DNA from: Halieaceae bacterium
GTDB taxonomy: Bacteria > Pseudomonadota > Gammaproteobacteria > Pseudomonadales > Halieaceae
Reading direction: 5' to 3'
DNA length: 48,757 nt
Assembly: GCA_902613175.1 (NCBI GenBank)
Contig: CACMGJ010000016.1
Span: 1 to 48,757 of the forward strand
Position numbers and translations under genes: made by a program. The notes below the pieces were generated by a model, which had not been told where the DNA came from, ran no database searches, and saw nothing but the letters and a program-made list of their open reading frames with translations. Within the stretch, counting starts at the first letter, position 1. Every line of letters begins with the position of its first letter. This document shows, one piece after another, positions 1-8,943 of the stretch.

Positions 1-259
1 TGTGATCGGTTAGGACTGTGGCAGAGTCACTATCGTCGTCGGCATAATCCTCATCGTCATCCCCGTCATCGTCAGTAACGTCATCTGAGTCAGAGTCCAT
101 TTCGCTGGCAGGGGGCACCTCGAAGTCACCATCCTCAAGCCAATCGGTACTCTCGTCGATGTCATCTTCGAAGTCGTCAGATGATTTCGGCTTCATCCCT
201 TCCGACCAGTCAGCTGGTGGCGTGAGTACGCGTTTCTTGTCGTCGTTGTCGTCGTCCAT
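1..259 (-). CDS. Very acidic protein, N-terminal part (runs off left edge)
   Basis: An open minus-strand frame starts with ATG at 259 and stays open to the window edge, giving 86 codons. A strong Shine-Dalgarno (AGGAGGG) lies just upstream of the ATG, so the start is credible. About 30 of the 86 residues are Asp and 7 are Glu, in runs such as DDDG, DDDED and ADDD. A short basic and proline-bearing stretch (KKRVLTPPADW) follows the N-terminal MDDDNDD. No signal peptide or membrane segment appears in this part. The look is of a disordered acidic N-terminus preceding a domain that lies outside the window. I do not recognise the family. It is divergent from uvrD. Confidence 0.6.
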   Translation of the reverse strand, partial: MDDDNDDKKRVLTPPADWSEGMKPKSSDDFEDDIDESTDWLEDGDFEVPPASEMDSDSDDVTDDDGDDDEDYADDDSDSATVLTDH

Positions 260-357
260 GGTCTGCCCTCCTACACCTAATGAGAGATTAGCAGAAAGCC
301 CAGATAAACGCGGTGTGTAAGCCGTCGTAAATGGCGCTTTCTAGTACACTGTATCCC

Positions 358-2514
358 ATGGATGTATCAGATATTCTTGATGGCCTCAACGCGGCGCAGC
401 GTGCGGCGGTAGCGGCAGAGCAAGGTAATCAACTGGTGCTGGCGGGCGCAGGGTCGGGTAAGACGCGAGTGCTGGTGCATCGCATTGCCTGGCTCATCAG
501 AGCTGAGGGTCTTTCGCCATACTCTGTCATGGCCGTGACCTTCACAAATAAGGCCGCTCGAGAGATGCGGGGCCGGATTGAAGAAATGCTTGGGCGGCCG
601 ACGCATGGTCTGTGGATTGGTACATTCCATGGTCTGGCGCATCGCCTTCTACAAACCCACTGGGCAGAAGCCGGACTCCCCCAAAACTTCCAGATACTCG
701 ATAGCGACGATCAGCTAAGACTCGTCAAGCGCGTTTGCCGAGAGCTTGGGCTCGATGAGTCGAAGTGGCCGCCAAGACAGGCGCAGTGGTTCATCAATGG
801 TCAAAAAGACGAAGCCTTACGCGCCCAACATATTGAGCCGCCCATGGGCGATCTCTACACCAAAACGATGGTGCGCATTTATGAGGCTTACGAGGTGGCC
901 TGCCAGCGTGGCGGCTTGGTCGACTTCGCTGAGCTATTACTGCGTGCACATGAACTCTGGTTGTATTCGCCAGAAACCCTGGCGCATTACCAAGAGCGCT
1001 TCAACATTTTACTGGTGGATGAGTTTCAGGATACCAACTCCATTCAATACGCCTGGCTGAGAGTGCTTGCTGGCGATGCAATCCCGGTTATTGCTGTCGG
1101 TGATGATGATCAATCCATCTATGGATGGCGTGGCGCAAAGATCGAAAATATTCAGCGGTTTACCCAGGACTTTATGGGCACCCAAACCGTTCGTCTCGAG
1201 CAGAATTATCGGTCAACCAAAACGATTCTTAATGCGGCCAACGGCGTGATATCGCATAACGCAGGTAGGTTGGGTAAAGACCTCTGGACAGATGGTGAGG
1301 ACGGCGAACCCATTAAGTTGTACTCGGGCTTCAACGAACAAGATGAGGCGCGGTTTATCGTCGAGCAGATTCAGTCGTGGACTGATGAGGGCAATCCGCG
1401 TAAATCCAGTGCCATTTTGTATCGATCGAACGCGCAGTCGCGTGTCATTGAGGAAGCACTGATCCGTGTGGGACTCCCCTATCGCATTTATGGCGGCCAA
1501 CGCTTCTACGAGCGCCTGGAGATTCGCAACGCCCTGGCGTACATGCGATTGATCATTGGCCGCGGAGACGACCCTGCCCTGGAGCGCATTATCAATACGC
1601 CTACCCGCGGTATCGGCAGTAAGACGGTCGACGATTTACGCGCGATCGCTCGGGATAACAATGTATCGATGTGGCAGGCAATGGGTCTTGCCCAACAAAA
1701 TGGTTTGCTTGGGTCGAGAGCGCGATCATCACTGGCGGGATTTGCCGCCTTAATTAACGAGCTGGATAGCGAGACGGTAGAGCTTCCTATTGAGGAAATG
1801 GTGGAACACGTCATCCATCGAGCGGGCTTGATTGAGTTTCACAAGGCAGAGAAGGGGGAGCGCGGACAGGCGCGGGTGGAGAACCTCGAAGAACTGGTTT
1901 CCGCGGCTAAGACCTTCAGAGCCGAGGACGACTCGCTGTCCCCACTTCAACAGTTTCTCGATAGTGCCGCGCTTGATGCGGGTGACAGCCAGGCGGACCC
2001 TTACGAAGACAGTGTTCAGATGATGACGCTGCACTCCGCTAAAGGCCTCGAGTTTCCGCTCGTTATTTTGGCTGGACTGGAAGAGAACTTATTTCCGCAC
2101 CGAATGTCGGTAGAGGAGCCAGGCCGCCTGGAGGAAGAGAGGCGACTGGCTTATGTGGGTATCACCCGGGCGCAGCAGCGTTTGCTAATTACCTATGCAG
2201 AGAGCCGGCGCTTGCACGGTAGCGAGACCTATAACACGCCGTCCCGCTTTGTGAGGGAGATACCTGCTGACTTAATCGAGGAAGTACGGCTCCATGGGGG
2301 ATTGACTCGGCCCCTCGCTGACCGGCTGCAGCAGCCGGTGGCTGCCTCAAACGATTCGGGATTGTCTCTGGGTCAGCGTGTGACTCATCCCATGTTTGGT
2401 GAAGGCATGGTGCTCAATATCGAAGGTCGAGGTGCCAACGCGCGGATCGAGGTAAACTTTGCTGAAGGCAGTAAGTGGTTGGTTCTGCAATACGCCAATC
2501 TTCAAGCTTTGTGA
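358..2514 (+). CDS. uvrD: DNA helicase II UvrD
   Basis: Superfamily 1A 3'-5' DNA helicase of nucleotide excision and mismatch repair, 718 aa (E. coli UvrD is 720). Walker A GAGSGKT is at residues 30-36, the TFTNKAA motif follows, DEFQDTN (Walker B) is near 221, GDDDQSIYGWRG is motif III/Q-like, and QNYRS, LHSAKGLEF and VGITRA motifs come later. The C-terminal tail ends in the GQRVTHPMFGEG...W-L segment typical of UvrD rather than Rep. The ATG at 358 gives the family N-terminus MDVS-LD-LN; an in-frame ATG at 331 would add nine unlikely residues. Neither start has a good Shine-Dalgarno. No LexA box is visible upstream. The next gene begins 7 bases after the stop. Confidence 0.96.
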   Translation: MDVSDILDGLNAAQRAAVAAEQGNQLVLAGAGSGKTRVLVHRIAWLIRAEGLSPYSVMAVTFTNKAAREMRGRIEEMLGRPTHGLWIGTFHGLAHRLLQTHWAEAGLPQNFQILDSDDQLRLVKRVCRELGLDESKWPPRQAQWFINGQKDEALRAQHIEPPMGDLYTKTMVRIYEAYEVACQRGGLVDFAELLLRAHELWLYSPETLAHYQERFNILLVDEFQDTNSIQYAWLRVLAGDAIPVIAVGDDDQSIYGWRGAKIENIQRFTQDFMGTQTVRLEQNYRSTKTILNAANGVISHNAGRLGKDLWTDGEDGEPIKLYSGFNEQDEARFIVEQIQSWTDEGNPRKSSAILYRSNAQSRVIEEALIRVGLPYRIYGGQRFYERLEIRNALAYMRLIIGRGDDPALERIINTPTRGIGSKTVDDLRAIARDNNVSMWQAMGLAQQNGLLGSRARSSLAGFAALINELDSETVELPIEEMVEHVIHRAGLIEFHKAEKGERGQARVENLEELVSAAKTFRAEDDSLSPLQQFLDSAALDAGDSQADPYEDSVQMMTLHSAKGLEFPLVILAGLEENLFPHRMSVEEPGRLEEERRLAYVGITRAQQRLLITYAESRRLHGSETYNTPSRFVREIPADLIEEVRLHGGLTRPLADRLQQPVAASNDSGLSLGQRVTHPMFGEGMVLNIEGRGANARIEVNFAEGSKWLVLQYANLQAL

Positions 2515-2521
2515 GGCTTAG

Positions 2522-3676
2522 ATGAAAGAGAGAACGCTGTTACCGGTAGCCGTTGTAGGTCTTTTACTGCTCTGGGTTGGAACACTGTCACTCTGGGCTG
2601 TTGAAGCTCAAATGACCGACGATGATGCGGGTCCCCGTGTCAGTGGAAGTGAAACCAGTATCGAATGGAAGCTGGTGACTACCTGGCCTAAGGGGTTACC
2701 TGGCCTTGGATCGGCCCCAGAAAACTTTGCGCGTCGCGTGGGTGAAATGAGCAATGGTCGACTGACGGTTCGAGTTTACGGTGCGGGTGAGGTAGTGCCC
2801 CCGTTCGAGGTATTTGATGCGGTCTCTCAGGGCGTAGCGGAAATGGGACACGGTGCCTCTTACTATTGGAAAGGCAAGATTCCCTCATCCGTGTTTTACA
2901 CCGCTGTCCCTTTTGGTATGACCGCGCAGGAAATGAACGGTTGGTTGCATTATGGCGGCGGTCTTGAACTATGGCGCGAGCTTTATGCCCCGTTCGGCGT
3001 GCGGCCATTTGCCGGAGGATCAACCGGGGTTCAAATGGCCGGTTGGTTCAACAGAGAGTTGAAGTCGGCGAGTGATCTTAATGGTCTCAAGATGCGCATT
3101 CCGGGCCTCGCTGGCGAGGTATTTGCCGCATCGGGGGGCACCGCTGTTCGATTGGCGGGTGGTGAAATCTACACATCAATGCAGACGGGTGTCATCGACG
3201 CCGTCGAGTGGGTTGGGCCTTATAACGATCGGACACTGGGTCTAATGGAGGTGGCTGAGTACTACTACTACCCGGGTTGGCATGAGCCGGGTGCGATGCT
3301 TGAGTTCACGGTGAATCAGGCGGCCTTTGATCGCTTGCCGGCGGACCTCCAAGCCATTGTTGAAGGCGCAGCAAGAGCCACAAATCAGGACATGCTCGAT
3401 GAGTTCACTGCGCGCAACAATGAGTCCCTCACGACGCTACTAGAAGAGCATTCAACCAAGCTACGGCCATTGCCTGATGACGTTATAAACGTGCTTCACA
3501 GTAACGCTGTGGTTACCTTAGAGAAGCTCAAGAAAGACGACCCTATGGCACAGAAAATTTCGGCCTCCTATGAGGCGTTTTTAGACGGTGTTCGGACCTA
3601 TCACGAGATCTCCGAGCGCGCCTACCTCAATGCCCGAGATCGAGTGTTAGCGCCTATCACGTTTACTGACCAGTAA
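2522..3676 (+). CDS. TRAP transporter substrate-binding protein, TakP-like DctP family
   Basis: Periplasmic solute receptor of a tripartite ATP-independent transporter, 384 aa. Residues 1-29 form a hydrophobic signal peptide (LLPVAVVGLLLLWVG core). The mature part shows TTWPKGLPG, GGSTGVQMAGWFNREL, GLKMRIPG, GGEIYTSMQTGVIDAVEWVGPYND and YYYYPGW. These are the conserved blocks of the TakP branch, whose characterised member binds 2-oxo acids; the real ligand here is not shown by sequence. The conserved Arg of LKMRIPG normally pairs with the ligand carboxylate. The membrane subunits lie 0.4 kb away on the opposite strand, with yciA between them, so the receptor is not in one operon with its permease. 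It follows uvrD closely and could be cotranscribed with it. Confidence 0.9.
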   Translation: MKERTLLPVAVVGLLLLWVGTLSLWAVEAQMTDDDAGPRVSGSETSIEWKLVTTWPKGLPGLGSAPENFARRVGEMSNGRLTVRVYGAGEVVPPFEVFDAVSQGVAEMGHGASYYWKGKIPSSVFYTAVPFGMTAQEMNGWLHYGGGLELWRELYAPFGVRPFAGGSTGVQMAGWFNRELKSASDLNGLKMRIPGLAGEVFAASGGTAVRLAGGEIYTSMQTGVIDAVEWVGPYNDRTLGLMEVAEYYYYPGWHEPGAMLEFTVNQAAFDRLPADLQAIVEGAARATNQDMLDEFTARNNESLTTLLEEHSTKLRPLPDDVINVLHSNAVVTLEKLKKDDPMAQKISASYEAFLDGVRTYHEISERAYLNARDRVLAPITFTDQ

Positions 3677-4058
3677 TCGTTCGCGTACGTTTTGTGTTAT
3701 CGATGGCGACGTAGATGAACCCGCCCTCGGTCACCTTAATTGGCTCGCCGTCGTGTTGGGAGTTAATCCACACCTCGATGAGCACGCGCACTGAGCTCCG
3801 ACCAATTTCGAGAATGTCGCAGTAACAGGTCACTACGGCACCGACGTGCACTGGGGTGAGAAACGACATGCCCTGAATCGCGACCGTTGCGACACGCCCG
3901 CCCGCTACCTCTGACGCGGCTACGCCACCCGCAATGTCCATTTGCGACAATAGCCATCCACCAAAAATATCGCCACTTGCATTGGTATCCGCAGGCATGG
4001 CAACCGTTTGCAGCGCGAGTTCGCCCTGTGGCCTTGGTGTTTCATCAATTGGGTTCAA
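3663..4058 (-). CDS. yciA: Acyl-CoA thioesterase, YciA type
   Basis: Hotdog-fold acyl-CoA thioesterase of 131 aa that hydrolyses acyl-CoA to free acid and CoA in the cytoplasm. The sequence carries the YciA signature MPADTNASGDIFGGWLLSQMD, with the catalytic Asp at residue 41, then GRVATVAIQGMSFLTPVHVG. The length matches the family. Its 3' end overlaps the tail of the TRAP receptor gene by 14 bases in convergent orientation. It lies between the receptor and the two TRAP membrane genes; whether it shares a transcript with dctQ-dctM upstream (61-base gap, same strand) is likely but not proven. Confidence 0.92.
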   Translation of the reverse strand: MNPIDETPRPQGELALQTVAMPADTNASGDIFGGWLLSQMDIAGGVAASEVAGGRVATVAIQGMSFLTPVHVGAVVTCYCDILEIGRSSVRVLIEVWINSQHDGEPIKVTEGGFIYVAIDNTKRTRTITGQ

Positions 4059-4119
4059 CGCTGTCTCCTAACGTTTTAGCGGGGTTGTATTGGATTTACC
4101 ATGTGTTGGCGATATCAGA

Positions 4120-5490
4120 TCAGCGCCCTATGACACCCGGTAGCCATGTGACGATGTCCGGTATTAGCCACAATAGGGCCAACAACCCTAGCTGGATTAA
4201 CACGAACGGGATAACACCCTGGTAGATAGCACTCGTTGCGACCGAGTCATCGGCGACGCCGCGCAGATAAAACAAGGCGAAGCCAAAAGGCGGTGTTAGG
4301 AATGATGTTTGCAGGTTGACGGCTATCATGACGCCAAGCCAGATGGGATCAAAACCCATCGCCAATAAAATGGGCGCGACAATCGGAACGACGACAAACG
4401 TTATTTCGATGAAATCGAGAATAAAGCCCAGGAGAAACATGACAAGCATCACAATCAAAAGTGCCATGTGAGCTCCGCTATCGAGTTCCGCGAAAAATGC
4501 TTCAATCAGTTCGTCGCCACCGAAACCCCTAAATACCAGCGAAAACAGGGCTGCACCGATGAGGATCAGGAACACCATGCTCGTGGTTGCCATGGTGGAG
4601 CGCGCGATGTCTTTAAGCGTTTCCAAATCGAGCGCCGATTTGTAGGCCGCCAGGCACAACGCGCCGACGGCGCCAACCCCTGCGGCTTCTGTCGGTGTCG
4701 CAGCACCGACAATGATGGACCCTAAGACCACGCCGATTAATAGCAGCGGGGGTAATACGGCAGCTAGGATAGAGGACGGGCCGTCATCGCTTATTTCCTC
4801 TGGAGCAGGGCAGTCGGATGGATTTCGCCAAGCCACAAATAGCAGGTATCCAAGGTATAGACCGACCAGCACCATGCCGGGTACCAGCGAGCCGACAAAT
4901 AAGTCACCTACCGATACGGTTTGTGTGTTGATAATGCCGCTCTGTAATTGCGCCTGCTGATACGCGGTGGACATGATGTCCCCAAGCAACACGAGCGCAA
5001 TAGACGGCGGAATGATTTGACCCAATGTGCCCGTGGCACAGATAAGCCCAGTGGCGAGCGATGGCTTGTAGCCTGCACGAAGCATGGACGGAAGCGCCAG
5101 CACGCCCATCGTCACAACCGTCGCACCGACAATGCCGGTACTGGCGGCTAGAAGTGCACCCACCACGATAACGGATATGCCTAGACCGCCTGTTCGATTT
5201 CCCAGACCGCTAGCCATGGCGGTCAGTAGCTCCTCGGCTATTTTGGCGCGCTCTAATGCGACTCCCATAAGGATGAAGAGCGGCACGGCGACAAGCGTCT
5301 CATTGGTAATGGTGCCAAACATACGGCCCGACAGTGCAGCGACGAAGCTAGCGTCGAAGTACCCTGCAATCACGCCCACGACGGCAAATAGTAGTGCGGT
5401 TCCGGCAAGCGTCAATGCAACAGGAAAGCCAAAGAGCAGTAATACGCAGACGCTGCCGAACAGTGCGAGTGCTAATTCTCCTTCAACCAT
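4120..5490 (-). CDS. dctM: TRAP transporter large permease, DctM family
   Basis: Polytopic inner-membrane protein of 456 aa that forms the transport pathway of the TRAP system and uses an ion gradient. It has about twelve hydrophobic segments, with typical DctM blocks such as VALTLAGTALLFAV, NETLVAVPLFILMGVALERA, ATGTLGQIIPPSIALVLLGD, GAATPTEAAGVGA and PPFGFALFYLRGVA. Length fits the family. Its ATG lies inside the end of dctQ (8-base overlap ATGGTTGA), so translation is probably coupled. The cognate receptor gene is on the other strand at 2522-3676. Confidence 0.93.
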   Translation of the reverse strand: MVEGELALALFGSVCVLLLFGFPVALTLAGTALLFAVVGVIAGYFDASFVAALSGRMFGTITNETLVAVPLFILMGVALERAKIAEELLTAMASGLGNRTGGLGISVIVVGALLAASTGIVGATVVTMGVLALPSMLRAGYKPSLATGLICATGTLGQIIPPSIALVLLGDIMSTAYQQAQLQSGIINTQTVSVGDLFVGSLVPGMVLVGLYLGYLLFVAWRNPSDCPAPEEISDDGPSSILAAVLPPLLLIGVVLGSIIVGAATPTEAAGVGAVGALCLAAYKSALDLETLKDIARSTMATTSMVFLILIGAALFSLVFRGFGGDELIEAFFAELDSGAHMALLIVMLVMFLLGFILDFIEITFVVVPIVAPILLAMGFDPIWLGVMIAVNLQTSFLTPPFGFALFYLRGVADDSVATSAIYQGVIPFVLIQLGLLALLWLIPDIVTWLPGVIGR

Positions 5491-6001
5491 CAGTGGGCAC
5501 CTCGCTCAGCTCGATCAAGCCCTGGATGATAAGGCTTACAGCTTGAAGTGCGAGTAGCAGCGCCATAGCTGGTATCAGTGTTTTAAGGAGGAATACCGCT
5601 GGTATGCCACCAGGCTCAGGCGAGGATTCCATGATCGACCAGCTTTCCGACACATAGCCCCACGAACCAAAAACGATGAGTGTGCAGAAGGGCAATGTGA
5701 ACACGGTGTGGCCAATAGTATTCACCCAGTGCTTTTGGCGATTCGCAAAATTTCGATAAAAGACGTCAACCCGTACATGCTTGTCTGCAAGCAAGGTGGG
5801 GGCCGCACCGAGCATGAATAAAGCGCCGTGCAAATAGAGCACAGATTCCTGCGCTGCGATCGCACCCTGCCCAAACCCATAGCGCAGGATCACTACGGTG
5901 GTTGTGACTAGTGCCATGGCAATTGCCGCATACGCCACGGCATTGCCAACGCTGCGGCTTACACCATCGATTGTCTGCGCAAGAGTTGCCCAGTACTTCA
6001 C
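5483..6001 (-). CDS. dctQ: TRAP transporter small permease, DctQ family
   Basis: Small membrane subunit of 172 aa with four hydrophobic segments, roughly residues 18-37, 49-66, 92-112 and 132-158. Family features visible are LRYGFGQGAIAAQESVLYLHGALFMLGAAPTLLADKHVRVDVFY. It pairs with DctM, whose start overlaps its stop codon. It is divergent from yaaA, with 72 bases between the two starts, so the promoter for dctQ-dctM must sit in that gap. Confidence 0.9.
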   Translation of the reverse strand: MKYWATLAQTIDGVSRSVGNAVAYAAIAMALVTTTVVILRYGFGQGAIAAQESVLYLHGALFMLGAAPTLLADKHVRVDVFYRNFANRQKHWVNTIGHTVFTLPFCTLIVFGSWGYVSESWSIMESSPEPGGIPAVFLLKTLIPAMALLLALQAVSLIIQGLIELSEVPTDG

Positions 6002-6073
6002 TGTAATGACCCGTTCCTCAATAGGACGTTGAAGGTTATCATCGTGTGAATATCAATTGCAGAGAGATTCACT

Positions 6074-6853
6074 GTGCTTACCGTACTGTCGCCAGCAAAA
6101 ACACTGGATTACGAGACACCGTCTACAACAGCGACCTCAACGACTCCGCGGTTTATGGATCAGTCGGCCCTGTTAGTAGACGACGCTAGAAAGCTAGCTC
6201 CGGATGAAATTCGTTCGCTTATGGGTGTGAGCGAGTCGATTGCATACCTCAATCACGCGCGCTTCATGAACTGGCAGGAAGAGGCGAGCGCCGATAATGC
6301 AAAGCAGGCGGTGCTTGCGTTTAAAGGCGACGTTTACACGGGCCTTGAGGCAGATTCGATGAGCGAAAGTGATCTCGAGTTCGCGCAGTCCAGACTGAGA
6401 ATTCTATCTGGCCTCTATGGCCTGCTGCGGCCTCTGGACCTCATGCAGCCATATCGATTTGAGATGGGGCTTAAGTTTGCAAACCAACGTGGCAAGAATC
6501 TCTATGAATTCTGGGGTGATCGCGTGACGGATACCCTCAATGAAGACCTGGTCTCGGCTAATACCGACGTCCTGATTAATTTGGCTTCCAATGAGTACTT
6601 CAAGGCGGTGAAGCCAAAAGGGCTGAATGCTGACGTCATTACACCGCAGTTCAAGGACCTTAAGAACGGTCAGTACAGGATGATTTCGTTTTTCGCCAAG
6701 AAGGCGCGAGGCGTCATGGCCCGTTACATCATCGACAATCGAATTACTGATCCGGAGGCGCTTAAGGCCTTTAATGGATTCGGGTACTACTTTAGCGAGG
6801 AACATTCGAAAGGACTGCAATGGGTCTTTTTGCGTGACGAGGCGCCAGCGTAG
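6074..6853 (+). CDS. yaaA: Peroxide stress protein YaaA
   Basis: YaaA (DUF328/UPF0246) family, 259 aa, a cytoplasmic DNA-binding protein that in E. coli limits intracellular iron and oxidative damage. The hallmark N-terminus LSPAKTLDYE is present, followed by FKGDVYTGLEA, LSGLYGLLRPLDLMQPYRFEMG, LINLASNEYFKAVKP and SFFAKKARGVMARYII. The start is a GTG at 6074, the only start that yields the conserved N-terminus. Convergent with the next gene, with a 16-base gap. Confidence 0.95.
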   Translation: MLTVLSPAKTLDYETPSTTATSTTPRFMDQSALLVDDARKLAPDEIRSLMGVSESIAYLNHARFMNWQEEASADNAKQAVLAFKGDVYTGLEADSMSESDLEFAQSRLRILSGLYGLLRPLDLMQPYRFEMGLKFANQRGKNLYEFWGDRVTDTLNEDLVSANTDVLINLASNEYFKAVKPKGLNADVITPQFKDLKNGQYRMISFFAKKARGVMARYIIDNRITDPEALKAFNGFGYYFSEEHSKGLQWVFLRDEAPA

Positions 6854-6869
6854 TCGACGATATCAGGCG

Positions 6870-8003
6870 TTACGATTCCTGTTTAAAGGGTAGTAACGTC
6901 GCAGCTTCGTCCCGGTAGCGACGAACGTGATCACAGTCTCGCCGGCAAAAGTCAGCAACCGCGTCTTTTAACCGTGGTTCGGCTACCCAGTGGTTTGAAT
7001 ATGTGAGTGTGGGCTCGAAGCCACGCTGTATCTTATGTTCGCCTTGCGCCCCCGGATCGAAGCGGCTGATACCGCGCTCAATACAGTACTCGATGCCACG
7101 GTAGTAGCAGGCCTCGAAGTGCAAGAAGTCAAATTCCTTAAGGCAGCCCCAGTAGCGACCATACAGCGTATCGTCATCAACGAAGTACAGCGCAGCGGCG
7201 ACTGGCTTCTCACTTTCGTTCGCAATGACCATGACGGTGCTTTCACCTAACTCAGGACAGACCTTCGTAAAGAAGTCGCCGGTCAAATAACCTTGGTGGC
7301 CGCTTCGTTTCAGATAAGTCGTCTGATAGCAGTAGTAAAAAAATGCCCAGTCTTCCTCACTAATGTCGCTACCTGATTTGGTGACAAGTTGTAGGTTCTG
7401 AGCCGCAATCGCTGCTCGTTCTTTCTTGAGTGCTTTGCGTTTTCGACTGTTAAAGGCGGACAGAAAGTCATCGAAATCTGAGTAGTTTCGGTTAAACCAA
7501 TGGAACTGCGTGGTCATGCGTTGCATCAGGCCGGCATTTGCCAGCTGTGTTGAGGTCGTTTCGTCCGGAAACAAAATATGCCAGCTCGAGATGTTCTCGG
7601 ACGCGCACCAGTCAGTGACAGCAGAGATCAACTCGAGCTGGGCATCAGGATGGTTGTTGTCTGTCCATAACCGAGGCCCAGTCGACGGTGTAAACGGTAC
7701 GCCGGTTACAAGCTTCGGATAGTAGTCCAAACCACTCCGGTGCCATGCATCAGCCCATGACCAGTCGAAGACATATTCACCGTAACTGTGGCTCTTCAAA
7801 AATCCGGGGGCTAGGGCGATTGGATGATCCTTATCCCAAAGACCAAGGTGACAGTTTTGCCAACCAGTCTGACTGCCCGTACTACCTGATGTTTCTAAGC
7901 CTTCGAGAAACCTGTGCGTGAGAAAGGGGTAGCCAGTCGAGAACGACGCGTCCCAAGTCCCTTTGGGTAAATCATTAACGCTTGGGTACAGTCGAAGTTC
8001 CAC
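6870..8003 (-). CDS. FemAB/GNAT-like acyltransferase family protein (COG3146, DUF482)
   Basis: A 377-aa soluble protein of the GNAT-fold family annotated as COG3146 or FemAB-like. Recognisable blocks are YPFLTHRFLEGLE, FLKSHSYGEYVFDWSWADAW, YPKLVTGVPFTPSTGPRL, FHWFNRNYSDFDDFLSAFNSRKRK and the C-terminal ALYFVDDDTLYGRYWGC, FEACYYRGIEYCIERG and FDPGAQGEHKIQRGFEP. These fit an acyl-transfer fold with duplicated GNAT halves, but no member's reaction is known to me with confidence. The start is a GTG at 8003 with a poor ribosome site. It is last in a recG-ubiA-this gene series (28-base gap to ubiA). Confidence 0.82.
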   Translation of the reverse strand: MELRLYPSVNDLPKGTWDASFSTGYPFLTHRFLEGLETSGSTGSQTGWQNCHLGLWDKDHPIALAPGFLKSHSYGEYVFDWSWADAWHRSGLDYYPKLVTGVPFTPSTGPRLWTDNNHPDAQLELISAVTDWCASENISSWHILFPDETTSTQLANAGLMQRMTTQFHWFNRNYSDFDDFLSAFNSRKRKALKKERAAIAAQNLQLVTKSGSDISEEDWAFFYYCYQTTYLKRSGHQGYLTGDFFTKVCPELGESTVMVIANESEKPVAAALYFVDDDTLYGRYWGCLKEFDFLHFEACYYRGIEYCIERGISRFDPGAQGEHKIQRGFEPTLTYSNHWVAEPRLKDAVADFCRRDCDHVRRYRDEAATLLPFKQES

Positions 8004-8031
8004 GCTGGAGAGTCTGGCTAGTATTCAGGGC

Positions 8032-8925
8032 TTATACGGATAGAGTGGCGTAGTGTCCCAATAGCCCACCCGCCACGATTAAACCAATCCACTTACTCTC
8101 GTTGAAGGCTTGAAAGCAGGTTTCGCGTGACCGGTCGCTAATTAGTTGCTGGTGCCTGACAAACAGCGCAGCGACTGCGGCAATCGATAGGAAGTAAATA
8201 ACGCCCAGATTAAAACTCACGCCGGTCGCTACGAAACACAGCAAACACAATATCTGCAGCCCCAAAATGATTCGCGTATCGGCTTCACCAAACAGTATGG
8301 CTGTCGATTTGATACCCACTTCGAGATCGTCCTCTCTATCGACCATGGCGTACTGCGTGTCATAGACCACGACCCATAAAAGGTTCGCGAGGAATAACCA
8401 CCACAGCCCTGCCGGCATTGTCTCCGTGGCGGCTGCGAAGGCCATAGGAATGCTCCAAGAGAAGGCCATGCCTAGGACTACTTGTGGCAGGTGGGTGAAG
8501 CGCTTCAGGAACGGATACACGATGGTTAGCGCAGCGCCAATGAACGAAAGTTGTACGGTGAGCCAGTTAATTTGCATCACCAGCCACAATGCAAGCCCCA
8601 GTAAACCAAACAGCAAGCAGAGCGCTTCAATGACCGATACCTCACCGGACACTAAAGGTCGGTTACGGGTTCGCTCAACAAAGCCGTCCAACTTTCGATC
8701 GGAGAGGTCATTGGTGGTGCATCCCGCCGATCGCATAACGAAGGCGCCGACAATAAAAGTCAAGATCAGGAACGGCGTTGGTAGTCCCTCGGACGCAATG
8801 ATCAGACCCCAGAGCGCGGGTGCGAGCAATAGGTAAGTCCCAATGGGCTTGTCAAATCGAATCACCCGCAGGAGCGCGCTGAGTTTTTGTCGTGTTAGGG
8901 CAATTGCTGACAAGGGGTCATCCAA
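8032..8925 (-). CDS. ubiA: 4-hydroxybenzoate polyprenyltransferase UbiA
   Basis: Integral membrane prenyltransferase of ubiquinone synthesis, 297 aa, which attaches the polyprenyl tail to 4-hydroxybenzoate. Both Asp-rich Mg-diphosphate motifs are visible: NDLSDRKLDGFVERT and YDTQYAMVDREDD. The N-terminal DKPIGTYLLLAPALWGL block is also typical. The best start is a TTG at 8925; no in-frame ATG lies nearby and the ribosome site is weak. No ubiC (chorismate lyase) is present next to it. Lies 18 bases downstream of recG. Confidence 0.95.
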   Translation of the reverse strand: MDDPLSAIALTRQKLSALLRVIRFDKPIGTYLLLAPALWGLIIASEGLPTPFLILTFIVGAFVMRSAGCTTNDLSDRKLDGFVERTRNRPLVSGEVSVIEALCLLFGLLGLALWLVMQINWLTVQLSFIGAALTIVYPFLKRFTHLPQVVLGMAFSWSIPMAFAAATETMPAGLWWLFLANLLWVVVYDTQYAMVDREDDLEVGIKSTAILFGEADTRIILGLQILCLLCFVATGVSFNLGVIYFLSIAAVAALFVRHQQLISDRSRETCFQAFNESKWIGLIVAGGLLGHYATLSV

Positions 8926-8943
8926 ACAAGTTCATGCTAGTGA

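Noticed and set aside
340-366. LexA box upstream of uvrD
   Set aside because: Only a short TACACTGTA is present; the CTGT-N8-ACAG pattern is not met.
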